Positions 15,028 through 22,913 are shown, numbered from the stretch's first letter. The stretch is DNA of 22,961 nucleotides from Bifidobacterium sp. (GCA_022739095.1 JAIJEI010000008.1:1-22961), one strand, 5' to 3'. The notes: generated from the sequence alone by a model not told the origin. Made by a program: numbers and translations.

Positions 15028-15235
15028 GCACGTTCTGCGGCACTTTCGAGGCGTCGAAACGGTAGTGCCCGGTGACCGTCATGTGCTTCTTGAAGGCGAA
15101 GTAGTCGTTTTCGCACTGCTGTTGCGCCATGTTGTGAATCACGTACGGGGTGCCGTCCTTGTCGCGCTTGTCCGAGATGACGCCGATGTGCTTGACATGC
15201 TGGAACACTACGATGTCGCCGCCCGGCCCGCCGGC
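15011..15235 (-). pseudogene. DUF1287 (YijF-like) C-terminal remnant
   Basis: About 74 codons read GGDIVVFQHVKHIGVISDKR, DKDGTPYVIHNMAQQQCEND and KKHMTVTGHYRF. This is the distinctive end of DUF1287 proteins (HIGxxSD and VIHNM motifs, with a possible NlpC/P60-like fold). The N-terminal half is missing, and a TGA in the same frame occurs 13 codons upstream. Its 3' end overlaps the YjdF-like gene by 17 bp. It is a fragment, and not likely to be functional. Confidence 0.7.
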
Positions 15236-15420
15236 TCGTCTCGTATCCCGTTTCCGTCAGATGCCGCGCCATTTCCGATTCCGCCTCGCCTTGTGATTCG
15301 ATGATTCATGAACGTATTCGGCTCACACTGTAATCGTCTGGACCGCCGCCCGCGCCTCCCGTACAGTTTTTCTGTATCCGCAGATGCTGGCAGGCGGGTG
15401 CCGTTTACCGGATGAGACGG

Positions 15421-15466
15421 TTGCACAAACGTGCATATCGACGATGGATATTGCACGTTCGTGTAT
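15421..15466. promoter_or_regulatory. Twin operator upstream of the ABC ATPase pseudogene
   Basis: TTGCACAAACGTGCAT (15421-15436) and TTGCACGTTCGTGTAT (15451-15466) are two near-palindromic copies in direct orientation, offset by exactly 30 bp (about three helical turns). The intervening DNA also makes an inverted pair: ACGTGCATATC (15429-15439) and GATATTGCACGT (15447-15458). Such an arrangement fits a GntR- or TetR-type repressor binding cooperatively. No regulator gene is adjacent in the window. Confidence 0.5.
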
Positions 15467-15556
15467 GCGGGATGCCGTAGCCGCCGACGGGCGCCTTTCC
15501 GGTCACTAGATTCGTAGGTCGCAGGATCCACGAATCAACGAACCGGAGAATCAGCC

Positions 15557-16215
15557 ATGCTCACCGTCAATCACCTATCCAAACAGTATCCGGGCAATCC
15601 CACCCGTTCGCTCGATGACGTCGGCTTCACCATCGGCACTGGCGAGATCGTGGGACTGATCAGCAGGAACGGTGCCGGCAAGACCACGCTGATGAAGATG
15701 ATGGCCAAGGCCCGGAGGCCCACTGGCGGCACCATCGCCTATAAGGGCACCGATATCTTCTCTCGCGAGAATATGCTTGACCGGTTCGGCATCATGATCC
15801 AGCCGGTGTTCCTGCCCAATATCAGCGCCGAAGACAACCTGCGATTCTATCTGGGTATTCACGGAGGCAAGGCCTACGAGCGCAATATTCGTCCGGTGCC
15901 TGAACTTGTGGGACTTTGGCCGTACCGCGACCGCAAGCCCGCCGGTTTCTCGTTCGGCATGAAACAGTGTCTTGCGTTGGCCATCGCGCTGGTCAATGAT
16001 CCGGAGTTCCTGATTCTCGACGAACCGCTCGTGGGCCTCGACCCGGACGGCGTGCCCAGCTCATCGCCGTGCTCAGACAGTGGGCTTCCGACCGCAGCAT
16101 CGCCATGCTCATCTCCAGCTATCAGCTCAACGAATTGCAGGAGTTGTGCGAGCGATTCCTGTTCATCAAAGGCGGCCGACTTGCGGACGAGAACGAGTAT
16201 TTCACGGAGGCGTGA
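15557..16215 (+). pseudogene. ABC transporter ATPase with a frameshift
   Basis: The reading frame begins MLTVNHLSKQYPGNPTRSLD and carries a Walker A (ISRNGAGKTT, with Ser in place of the first Gly), a signature FSFGMKQCLALAIALVNDPEFLILDEP and D-loop GLDPDG. At about 16050-16053 the frame breaks: CCC AGC TCA is read where a one-base insertion would restore AQLIAVLRQWASDRSIAM, then LISSYQLNELQELCERFLFI and KGGRLADENEYFTEA ending at 16215. The BcrA-type order suggests a peptide or antibiotic exporter ATPase, normally followed by a permease that is missing here. A one-base deletion (GTGGCC to GTGCC) or sequencing error explains the shift. Confidence 0.8.
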
Positions 16216-16284
16216 TGCCGGCGATGCACCCGGCATCTCCCCTGCCTCTATCTCAATCTCCCTTCTATTCGCCCGCCGCAGCCA

Positions 16285-16803
16285 CGGATAACGCCCGAGA
16301 TTTTGCTCTTCGCCGTTGGTGAATCCGGTGACCTGCCTGCCGGCAATCAGATAACTGCCATCCGACAACGTCATATCCACCAATGCCGCAGGCCCATGGC
16401 ACACCGCCGCCACAATGCCGCCACGCTCCCAGATGTTCCGGCCGACGGCGTTCACCGCAGAATTGTTGGGGAAATCCCACATCACACCGTGACCGCCAAC
16501 GAATAGCACCGCATCATATCGGTTCGCGTTTACTTGAGCCAAGGCGTGCGTATTCACTAGCTGGCGTGATATATCCGCATCATGCAGAAATTGCTCTTGC
16601 ACAGGGTCACCGGGATGACGGCCATCCTGCGGCGGTACGCCACCAGCGATGGATGCAAGGCCCACAGTAAAGCCCATTCGTCTGAACACCTGCCAAGGAT
16701 GTGCGGCCTCATCAACATAAAAACCAGTTGGTCTCACACCTCCCAAATCGGAGTGACTGGTCAACACCAACAGCACGTGTTTGGCATCATTGTTTTCGCT
16801 CAT
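16285..16803 (-). pseudogene. PfpI/DJ-1-like (Hsp31-type) protein, C-terminus lost
   Basis: From ATG 16803 (AAAGAG upstream) the frame gives MSENNDAKHVLLVLTSHSDLG, GFYVDEAAHPWQVFRRMGFTV, VLFVGGHGVMWDFPN and AAVCHGPAALVDM, with Cys in the nucleophile elbow AxCHGP. This matches the type 1 glutamine amidotransferase-like/Hsp31 glyoxalase group. After VTGFTNGEEQNLGRYPWL the family sequence ends, and the frame continues antisense through the ABC ATPase pseudogene to 15874. About 60 C-terminal residues, normally including part of the active site, are missing, so the protein is probably inactive. Confidence 0.68.
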
Positions 16804-17152
16804 ACAATTTGCTCTTTCATTTGATAATTGCAATTCAACGCCATCGCAAATCCGGAACATTCGTCGAACGGATAAGCCGCGCAATGGCCCAATTATCATG
16901 GCCTGAGCCCAACGGCTTGGTCCAATAGCTTTTTCAATACGGGGCATAGGTTTTGCATGATGGAAATGCCCATCATCAGCATTATCCCCGTGCTCATTAC
17001 CTCCGTCATAGCCAATACGTCGTCGGGAAAGTCATACAAATATGAGAGATACAGTAATCGAACAAATGTTCGACTGTCCTGATAAACTGGATGCATAATT
17101 TGGCGACGCCAACAACACGATTTACAGACAGCCGAAAAAGAGAGGTAATCTC
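16804..17152. other. Gene-free stretch upstream of RhuM-Fic
   Basis: AT-richer than the flanks, with no convincing gene. A 66-codon reverse ORF (16896-17096) has no family features. The stretch contains the LexA-type box at 17058-17073 and, at 17100-17112, the palindrome TTGGCG-A-CGCCAA, both of which probably belong to the promoter of the RhuM-Fic gene. Confidence 0.45.
17058..17073. promoter_or_regulatory. LexA-type SOS box
   Basis: TCGAACAAATGTTCGA is a perfect 16-bp palindrome and fits the actinobacterial LexA consensus CGAAC-N4-GTTCG exactly. It lies 80 bp before the RhuM-Fic start. A CATAAT hexamer near 17093-17098 could be the -10 element. No other match to this box was noticed in the window, so the site is specific to this gene. 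Confidence 0.7.
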
Positions 17153-18112
17153 ATGACTGGCGAGGAACTGAAGCAGCAGATTGCTTTGTACGAAAGCGCG
17201 GACCACACCGTGCACCTCGATGTGAAGGTGGACGAGGATACGGTGTGGCTTAACAGACAGCAATTGGCCTTGCTGTTTGGCCGCGATATCAAAACAATCG
17301 GCAAGCATGTCGGCAATGCATTGAGGGAAGAGCTCAATGGATTTTCAGTTGTCGCAAAATTTGCGACAACTGCATCTGACGGTAAGACATACCAAGTCGA
17401 GCATTACAACTTGGATATGATCCTGTCGGTCGGATACCGCGTCAAATCCAAGGAAGGCATCTATTTCCGACGGTGGGCCAACTCAGTTCTGAAACAGCAT
17501 CTCGTTGATGGTTACACCATCAATCGCAAGCGGCTTGACGCACTTCACGCCGTCGTCAAGGTGCTATCGAGGTCCACCGAACCGGAAATTGCTGGCACCG
17601 CCGAGATCTTGGAACGCTATCTACCGAGTCTTGTGCTGCTTAACGACTATGACACAGGCAATGTCCCCACACCCAAGGGCGACGAGTCCCAGTGGGTCTT
17701 GACCTATGAGGACGCGATGCTATTCATCCGGTCGATGCCGTTCTACACGCAATCCGATCTGTTCGGACGGGAACGCAACGGTTCGTTTCAGGGAATCGCC
17801 GCAGGACTCTACCAAACGTTCGGAGGCGAGGAACTGTACCGTTCTACCCAAGAGAAAGCCGCAAACCTGCTATATCAAGTCGTTAAGGATCACCCGTTCT
17901 CCGACGGCAATAAACGTTGCGCCGCCGCACTGTTCGTGTATTTCCTGAACGGCAACGGCATACTGGGCGACGATGACTCCCTGCTTGTGGAGGGTAACGC
18001 CTTGGCGGCGATGGCGCTGATGATTGCACTGTCCGCACCTGCGGAGAAGGACACGATGATCGCCTTGGTCGAGAACTTCCTTATACGGCATGAATCGCAG
18101 GAGATCAATTGA
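17153..18112 (+). CDS. RhuM-Fic/Doc fusion protein
   Basis: A 319-aa protein with two parts. Residues 1-120 resemble the RhuM family: TVWLNRQQLALLFGRDIKTIGKHV, FSVVAKFATTASDGKTYQVEHYNLDMILSVGYRVKSKEG. Residues 180-319 are a Fic/Doc domain with HPFSDGNKR (247-255). Fic enzymes transfer AMP or other nucleotides; Lys in place of the usual fourth Gly of the motif is the Doc form, and Doc phosphorylates EF-Tu, so kinase activity is possible. ATG 17153 has AGAGG upstream. No separate antitoxin gene is seen, so the RhuM half may control itself or DNA. A LexA box in its promoter suggests induction by DNA damage. The coding sequence contains a 27-bp palindrome. Confidence 0.88.
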   Translation: MTGEELKQQIALYESADHTVHLDVKVDEDTVWLNRQQLALLFGRDIKTIGKHVGNALREELNGFSVVAKFATTASDGKTYQVEHYNLDMILSVGYRVKSKEGIYFRRWANSVLKQHLVDGYTINRKRLDALHAVVKVLSRSTEPEIAGTAEILERYLPSLVLLNDYDTGNVPTPKGDESQWVLTYEDAMLFIRSMPFYTQSDLFGRERNGSFQGIAAGLYQTFGGEELYRSTQEKAANLLYQVVKDHPFSDGNKRCAAALFVYFLNGNGILGDDDSLLVEGNALAAMALMIALSAPAEKDTMIALVENFLIRHESQEIN

Positions 18113-18130
18113 GAGACCGTCAATGAAGGG

Positions 18131-18172
18131 TGCGCATCAATCACGTTCTAGCATTGCGCGACTATCTGCACC
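18131..18172 (+). pseudogene. DUF488 C-terminal remnant, duplicate of 18919-18957
   Basis: In the frame ending RINHVLALRDYLHQSS, the 14-residue segment matches the end of the intact DUF488 protein downstream (HINHALVLRDCLD); about 26 of 33 bases agree. It starts 19 bp after the Fic stop. It appears to be the 3' end of a second DUF488 copy whose 5' part was lost, perhaps when the RhuM-Fic gene arrived. Confidence 0.55.
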
Positions 18173-18187
18173 AGTCGTCTGAACGAC

Positions 18188-18517
18188 TTGCTGGGAGTGT
18201 CCTTCGCAGAAAACCAACAGCAGACCGTAGGCTGCATCCACTATGTGTTGTTCAATCCTTGGGCCGTGCGCAGCAATGGGGCATTGAACAGTTTCGAGTC
18301 GCCACTGAGGAAGCTGCTGGTGCGTGCCATCTACGCCATTGTGGGCGTCAGCGTCGAGGAGGCGATTGTCCCCATCACCCACTTGATCGACAACCCGCCG
18401 TACACCGCGCTGTCGGCGTTCATCAAGACCAAACCCGTCGATCTCACTATGAACACCTTCGACAGGGGCAAGGCGGTTCGGTCGGACGATATCACCAAAA
18501 AGCTGCTGAATCGCTAG
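18188..18517 (+). CDS. Unknown ORF, 109 aa
   Basis: A frame beginning at TTG 18188 (MLGVSFAENQQQTVGCIHYV) and ending ITKKLLNR. It holds SPLRKLLVRAIYAIVGVSVEEAIVPITHLIDNPPYTALSAFIKTKPVDLTMN, with no recognised motif. The frame stays open upstream into the DUF488 remnant region, so the true N-terminus may be lost, and no good ribosome site precedes the TTG. It may be the C-terminal part of a larger gene broken by recombination. Amino-acid composition is protein-like, which argues against pure chance. Confidence 0.4.
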   Translation: MLGVSFAENQQQTVGCIHYVLFNPWAVRSNGALNSFESPLRKLLVRAIYAIVGVSVEEAIVPITHLIDNPPYTALSAFIKTKPVDLTMNTFDRGKAVRSDDITKKLLNR

Positions 18518-18618
18518 CTGTCATAGCACAAGGCCGTAGGCAGAACACCCAGATTGAACGTGTAGATGGATCGCGTCTCCCCTTGACTTCCGGCAAGCGC
18601 ACGCCAATAATGGGACGT

Positions 18619-18960
18619 ATGGGTATTGCAATCAAACGTATATATGAAGAGCCGACCGCGTCGGACGGGTATCGGGTGCTGGTGGATCGACTGTGGCCTC
18701 GCGGCATGACGAAGGAGCGTGCGGCGTTGGACCTGTGGATGAAGGACGTCGCTCCCTCTCCCCTCCTGCGCAAATGGTTCGGCCATGACCCCGCCAAATT
18801 CGCGGAATTCCGCATGCGTTACATCGCCGAGCTCGACGCCAATGCCGCCGTGGACAATCTGCGCCGCATCTGCGCGCAACATCCCGACGTGACCCTGCTC
18901 TACGCCGCCAAAGACCCACATATCAATCACGCTCTCGTACTGCGCGATTGTCTTGATTGA
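18619..18960 (+). CDS. DUF488-family protein
   Basis: A 113-aa cytoplasmic protein that begins MGIAIKRIYEEPTASDGYRVLVDRLWPRGM, the classic start of DUF488 proteins, and contains PLLRKWFGHDPAKFAEFRMRYIAEL and VTLLYAAKDPHINHALVLRDCLD. The family is often found near stress or regulator genes; its function is unknown. ATG 18610 is an in-frame alternative, but 18619 has GGGA 4 nt upstream and matches family starts. The stop lies inside the loop of a hairpin shared with the convergent primase-helicase. A duplicated fragment of its 3' end lies at 18131. Confidence 0.82.
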   Translation: MGIAIKRIYEEPTASDGYRVLVDRLWPRGMTKERAALDLWMKDVAPSPLLRKWFGHDPAKFAEFRMRYIAELDANAAVDNLRRICAQHPDVTLLYAAKDPHINHALVLRDCLD

Positions 18961-18980
18961 ATATTGAATCAAGACAATCG
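18945..18980. terminator. Bidirectional terminator containing both stop codons
   Basis: CGATTGTCTTGATT (18945-18958) and AATCAAGACAATCG (18967-18980) are perfect 14-bp inverted arms with an 8-nt centre. The DUF488 stop occupies 18958-18960 and the primase-helicase stop lies at 18969-18971, so each arm also encodes the last residues of one protein. No U-tract is needed to see a strong stem, and termination on both strands is likely. Confidence 0.72.
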
Positions 18981-21900
18981 TCGTTTCAGTCCATCCGCGA
19001 GATTTTCGCCGATTTTCGTATCCTTGAATCGAAGCGTACAGTCGTCACTCCTTGGATTGCCAAGCAAAGGGATGCCTCCAAACCAAATCAACCTGTCATC
19101 GATTACGGCAAAATCGGAACACGATTCAACGGTCCGGACAATGCATCCAATAGCACGCAGCCGATTGATATTCCGCTCTATTCGTGTTCTGGTTGCCGTC
19201 GCAGCAGTCGCCGGCAAACGGACATAAACTTCGATGAGCGCTTTCCTGTCGGCCAGTCGGAGCAATTCATCGTCAATTGCGCTGAGTCCCTGTTGTGATA
19301 CATATTCAGCCGAGATAATCAGGGAACGTGCGCAACCGGCAATATCCTTGCGAAGTATCTCTGCATAATTCGTGGCCGTAACGATGCTGCCTTCGAATAA
19401 TCCGTCAGACCGGGTGTCGAGCAATGCATCCGCAGCATCTTCGCCCTGCGTCGCAGCCGTCATGCGAGCGCGCAACGCTTCCGCCTTTGCACTGAGCATG
19501 TCCATTTTCTCAGTATGGTCAGGATTTACCGAATATCCTTGATTTGCGTATGCCTTCAGCCGTTTTCGATACATGACAGCGGATAAAGGCACGGTCACGT
19601 CAATATAATCGTAGACACGAACCTCAGTCTTGCCATCATTCTCGCGATGAAGTCGCCCTACGTATTGCGAGAGAGTACCCTCAAACGAGACCGGAGCGGC
19701 AAGCAAAAGCGTGTCGAAACGCTTCTGGTCGAATCCTTCTCCGATATAGCTACCCGTAGCCACTACAGTCAGGCTCTCATTATTCGGCACCAAGGATAAA
19801 TCATGCAATTTCCGTTGTCGATCTTTCCTTGAACCGCCACCATGCAGCAACATCACATGGGTGCAACCGCTCTTTTCCAAAGCTTGCGACAGTACTTTTG
19901 CATGGTCGATACGTTTGGTTAGAATCAGCGGAGTCCGTCCCTCTGTGATGAGCTTTTTCGCGTCTTTGAGAATCATCTGATTACGCTCATCGCTATTGCA
20001 AACAGCTTCCAGATACTCGTTGTATGTCACGGGTTCCACCAAGGGAAAACTCACAGCAGTAAATCTTGGGACCAATATTCGCGTGAATCGTTGGGCGACC
20101 ATCTGGTCTCTAACATCAACCGTGTAACGAATCGGACCACATTGCATGTACGTGATGCCTTGCAAACCGTCCTCGCGTTTAGGCGTTCCAGTTAACCCAT
20201 AGACATATTTCGCAGTGACGGCGCGAGCAATTGCCGCATTATCCACAGATGCGACGTGATGGCATTCATCGAAAATGACCATACCGTAGTCGTTCACTAC
20301 ATCCCGAACTCTTTTTTCTCCAGGGACGTCGCCTTTCTCGAATAGAGACTGGGCCAATGCAATATCGATAACGCCTCCGGGCTCGTTACGTCCAGCACCG
20401 ATCTGGCCAATGATGTGACGCTTTCTACGACTAATCCGCCCGGTAGGAGTCAGCAGCGGAGGTAATTTTGCTTTGACCGTCAGAAACTGCTCAAGCCGGT
20501 CACGCCATTGTTCCATCAGAGATGACGAACGGATGATGATCAATGTATTGGTTTTGCGCTTTGCTATTAGATTCGCGGCAATCACTGTTTTCCCAAAGCC
20601 AGTTGGTGCGACAAGAATTCCATCATCATATTCCAGCATTGTCTTCGCGGCTTCACTTTGCGGTGCACGGAGGCTCCCGATGAATTTGACTTGAATACGT
20701 TTGCCCTGATTTCGTTCATCGTCGAATGTCACGGTGCATCCGGCATCCGTCAGCAACGCCGCAACGGCTTCTCTGCATCCGCGCGGCAACAATATGCTGT
20801 CATCGGTTTCTTCGCCGCAATAGATGATGCGTGGCTTGTTATACACAGGCTGTCTCATGGCCTGAGCCCGATAGAAGTCCGGATTGGCGAACGCGGCAAG
20901 ACGGCGAACGGCATTCTGCGCAAGCGGAGTCAGATTTGTCTTTGAAATTTCCAACATGCTGCGTTCAATGATGGTAATCGTCTCCGGAACGTCCGCATTA
21001 GAGAGTGGGGTACGGGAGCCAGTGCGCAAACTGCCGTTTCCCGTAGTCGGGGCTTGTTTGTCGGTCTCCTTTTTCTGGTCTACAGCATGAGGAATGGGCG
21101 AATCGAATTTCGCAAGATTGCCAAGAGGGCTGGTATTGGCGGATGTCAGTGTAGCGATGGTATTCACTTGTTGCGCCGTGATTCGTTGTACGGAATCCAA
21201 AAATGCCCACTGATCGGCATAGGGGTTGAATTGTTCGTCGACGAATACGCTATTCCCCGCATCTCTGGCCAATCGTTGCAGAGGTAACGCAATCAAATTC
21301 CCAAAGCCACCTGATGGCAGCAAATCCTGGTTGGGGAACATTCGGTCATACGAACGAAACCGAATATGCGTTTTCTGAGCGGCTTCCGATAACAGCGCAG
21401 TGCCCATTTTGCGAGCTTGTGCGGCTTCGATCTCTTCAGAGAAGAACATCCAAAGATGACCGCCATCCCCTGAACGGGATCGTTCCATGATTGGATGTAA
21501 TCCGTGGTTTTCGCACACCCGTTTGGTTGCAATGATTTCCTCTTTCCACCCATCATCATCGAAATCGATGGCGAGAAACAAGACCTTGGAATCTTTGGAG
21601 AGCGGATAAAGTCCGACAACATTATGGAATTGCGAATCACGCTTTGTGAAATGGTCAAGGAGCACCTGATCCGTCAGTGGCTTGCATCGTCGTTGATCGG
21701 ATGGGGTCGGCACACGCTTGCCGTTCGGCAAAGTCATCCATTCATTCCACGCAGCGGGTGCATACCCGACTTTGCCGGTCTTTTTGCTCAGGAATCCGTA
21801 AGCGTATACATCATCGCGGCCGCGGAACAAAGAACGAAAAAGCTGTATCTTCTGTGCCGCCGAACTGCGAGCGGTGATTTCAGCCACTACGCCGTTCGAT

Positions 21901-22142
21901 GGTGAACTCACTTGGCTCGCGCAACGACGCTGAGCCTCATATTGTTCGACGCCTGCGTTCCACTCGGCTTTAGTTGCGTACCGTAAATCCTGGTCCAGCG
22001 ATACTGTCTGATCTTCACCGGTCTTCTCAGCAGTCGCCCGGTAAGGAACGCACAGTATCACCGCATTGCCATCTCCGGCATGAGGAAGACGCCGGATAGA
22101 CCGATAAAGGCTCCCTCCCAGAATCGAGAATACTGTTGTCAT
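18969..22142 (-). CDS. TOTE-type primase-SF2 helicase with degenerate PLD domain
   Basis: About 1057 aa from ATG 22142, which has GAGGGAG upstream (an ATG at 22166 is the alternative, used for residue numbers here). An archaeo-eukaryotic primase domain spans about 107-345: AIDFDDDGW (metal-binding Asp201, Asp203), SGDGGHLWMFF (His237) and DRMFPNQD. An SF2 helicase follows: APTGFGKT (520-527), IFDECHH (631-637), LTGTPKR, and QYVGRLHREND (834-843). Residues 925-1065 resemble the phospholipase-D-like end of such proteins, but the HxK is replaced by CSD (1016-1018) and the Asn of GSxN by Pro1033, so nuclease function is doubtful. The primase-helicase pairing is the hallmark of TOTE conflict systems, thought to act against invading nucleic acid. 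No partner gene is seen. Confidence 0.85.
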   Translation of the reverse strand: MTTVFSILGGSLYRSIRRLPHAGDGNAVILCVPYRATAEKTGEDQTVSLDQDLRYATKAEWNAGVEQYEAQRRCASQVSSPSNGVVAEITARSSAAQKIQLFRSLFRGRDDVYAYGFLSKKTGKVGYAPAAWNEWMTLPNGKRVPTPSDQRRCKPLTDQVLLDHFTKRDSQFHNVVGLYPLSKDSKVLFLAIDFDDDGWKEEIIATKRVCENHGLHPIMERSRSGDGGHLWMFFSEEIEAAQARKMGTALLSEAAQKTHIRFRSYDRMFPNQDLLPSGGFGNLIALPLQRLARDAGNSVFVDEQFNPYADQWAFLDSVQRITAQQVNTIATLTSANTSPLGNLAKFDSPIPHAVDQKKETDKQAPTTGNGSLRTGSRTPLSNADVPETITIIERSMLEISKTNLTPLAQNAVRRLAAFANPDFYRAQAMRQPVYNKPRIIYCGEETDDSILLPRGCREAVAALLTDAGCTVTFDDERNQGKRIQVKFIGSLRAPQSEAAKTMLEYDDGILVAPTGFGKTVIAANLIAKRKTNTLIIIRSSSLMEQWRDRLEQFLTVKAKLPPLLTPTGRISRRKRHIIGQIGAGRNEPGGVIDIALAQSLFEKGDVPGEKRVRDVVNDYGMVIFDECHHVASVDNAAIARAVTAKYVYGLTGTPKREDGLQGITYMQCGPIRYTVDVRDQMVAQRFTRILVPRFTAVSFPLVEPVTYNEYLEAVCNSDERNQMILKDAKKLITEGRTPLILTKRIDHAKVLSQALEKSGCTHVMLLHGGGSRKDRQRKLHDLSLVPNNESLTVVATGSYIGEGFDQKRFDTLLLAAPVSFEGTLSQYVGRLHRENDGKTEVRVYDYIDVTVPLSAVMYRKRLKAYANQGYSVNPDHTEKMDMLSAKAEALRARMTAATQGEDAADALLDTRSDGLFEGSIVTATNYAEILRKDIAGCARSLIISAEYVSQQGLSAIDDELLRLADRKALIEVYVRLPATAATATRTRIERNINRLRAIGCIVRTVESCSDFAVIDDRLIWFGGIPLLGNPRSDDCTLRFKDTKIGENLADGLKRRLS

Positions 22143-22913
22143 TTCCGTCTCCCTCGCCGAAACCATGTGCCTCCAACAATAGTCAAAAGTACGCTACGGA
22201 TACAAGACATTGGTTTTTCATCGTGGCCCCTATTCGACATAGGTCTGACTCGATTCCGTATATATGCCAATCACTGTTGTGTTTGCGAACTCCTTCGTTC
22301 ATGGTGCCGAAAATGCATACATCTGGTTATTCGCTGTCTGCGGTGGGGCGGGCATAGGTTAGTGTTTCGGGTTCGACTGTTTCGGGTTCGATTCCCTGTC
22401 AGAAAAATAATCGAGTGCGGGATTACGGCCGGTAAAGCTCCTGCTGTGGATGCGGATGCGCGCCAGCCTTACGGTGATGCTTTCCCAAAACGCGGATTGC
22501 ACGAGGTGCGGGACGGCACGCGGATTCGGCCGTTTCCTGCCCGCCGTCCCACAGCGCTCGCTATGAACGATTACGGATAATCATGGAGCTGCAACGGGAA
22601 TCGGCGTTATTCCGCGGTTTCGACAGTCGGCGGTGTGGGACGCTACGGACGTTAAACGGTTGACTTGTCTGCCATCCCGCGTTCTTGAGGGACGGCGCGG
22701 ACGACAATCGATTGACTTGAGGGACGGCGCGGACGACAATCGATTGACTTGTCTGCCATCCCACAGATATTGGGATGTGTGCGGCTGCCTGCTGCCCATA
22801 ACGGGTGTCGGTCACCCCCGCCGATCACCGATCGCCCACCCCCCCTGCTTGAAATACGCGACGGCGGGTTCTAGTGATCGTTGCAACATCTGATCGACCG
22901 GTAGGAGGATCGG
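22143..22913. other. Gene-poor terminal stretch
   Basis: 770 bp without a convincing gene; reverse and forward ORFs here lack protein character. It contains a duplicated tRNA T-arm-like motif (about 22355-22392) and the repeat set at 22637-22762. The region may be an element boundary or a decayed gene. Confidence 0.45.
22637..22762. repeat. 32-bp exact tandem repeat plus a diverged third copy
   Basis: Positions 22687-22718 and 22719-22750 are identical 32-bp units in tandem. A diverged copy of the unit's last 30 bases lies at 22637-22666. The 12 bases GTCTGCCATCCC follow both the diverged copy (22667-22678) and the last exact copy (22751-22762). The layout fits a slippage or unequal-exchange event, not a CRISPR array, because there are no spacers. 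Confidence 0.7.

Noticed and set aside
16896..17096. 66-codon minus-strand frame upstream of RhuM-Fic
   Set aside because: No ribosome site, no recognised motif, and it overlaps the LexA box; kept only as part of the intergenic entry.
22355..22395. A complete tRNA gene
   Set aside because: A T-loop-like motif is present, but no acceptor stem, D-arm or anticodon arm could be fitted, and the T-stem has a mismatch.
22637..22762. Possible CRISPR array
   Set aside because: Only two exact units placed directly in tandem, no spacers and no cas genes nearby.
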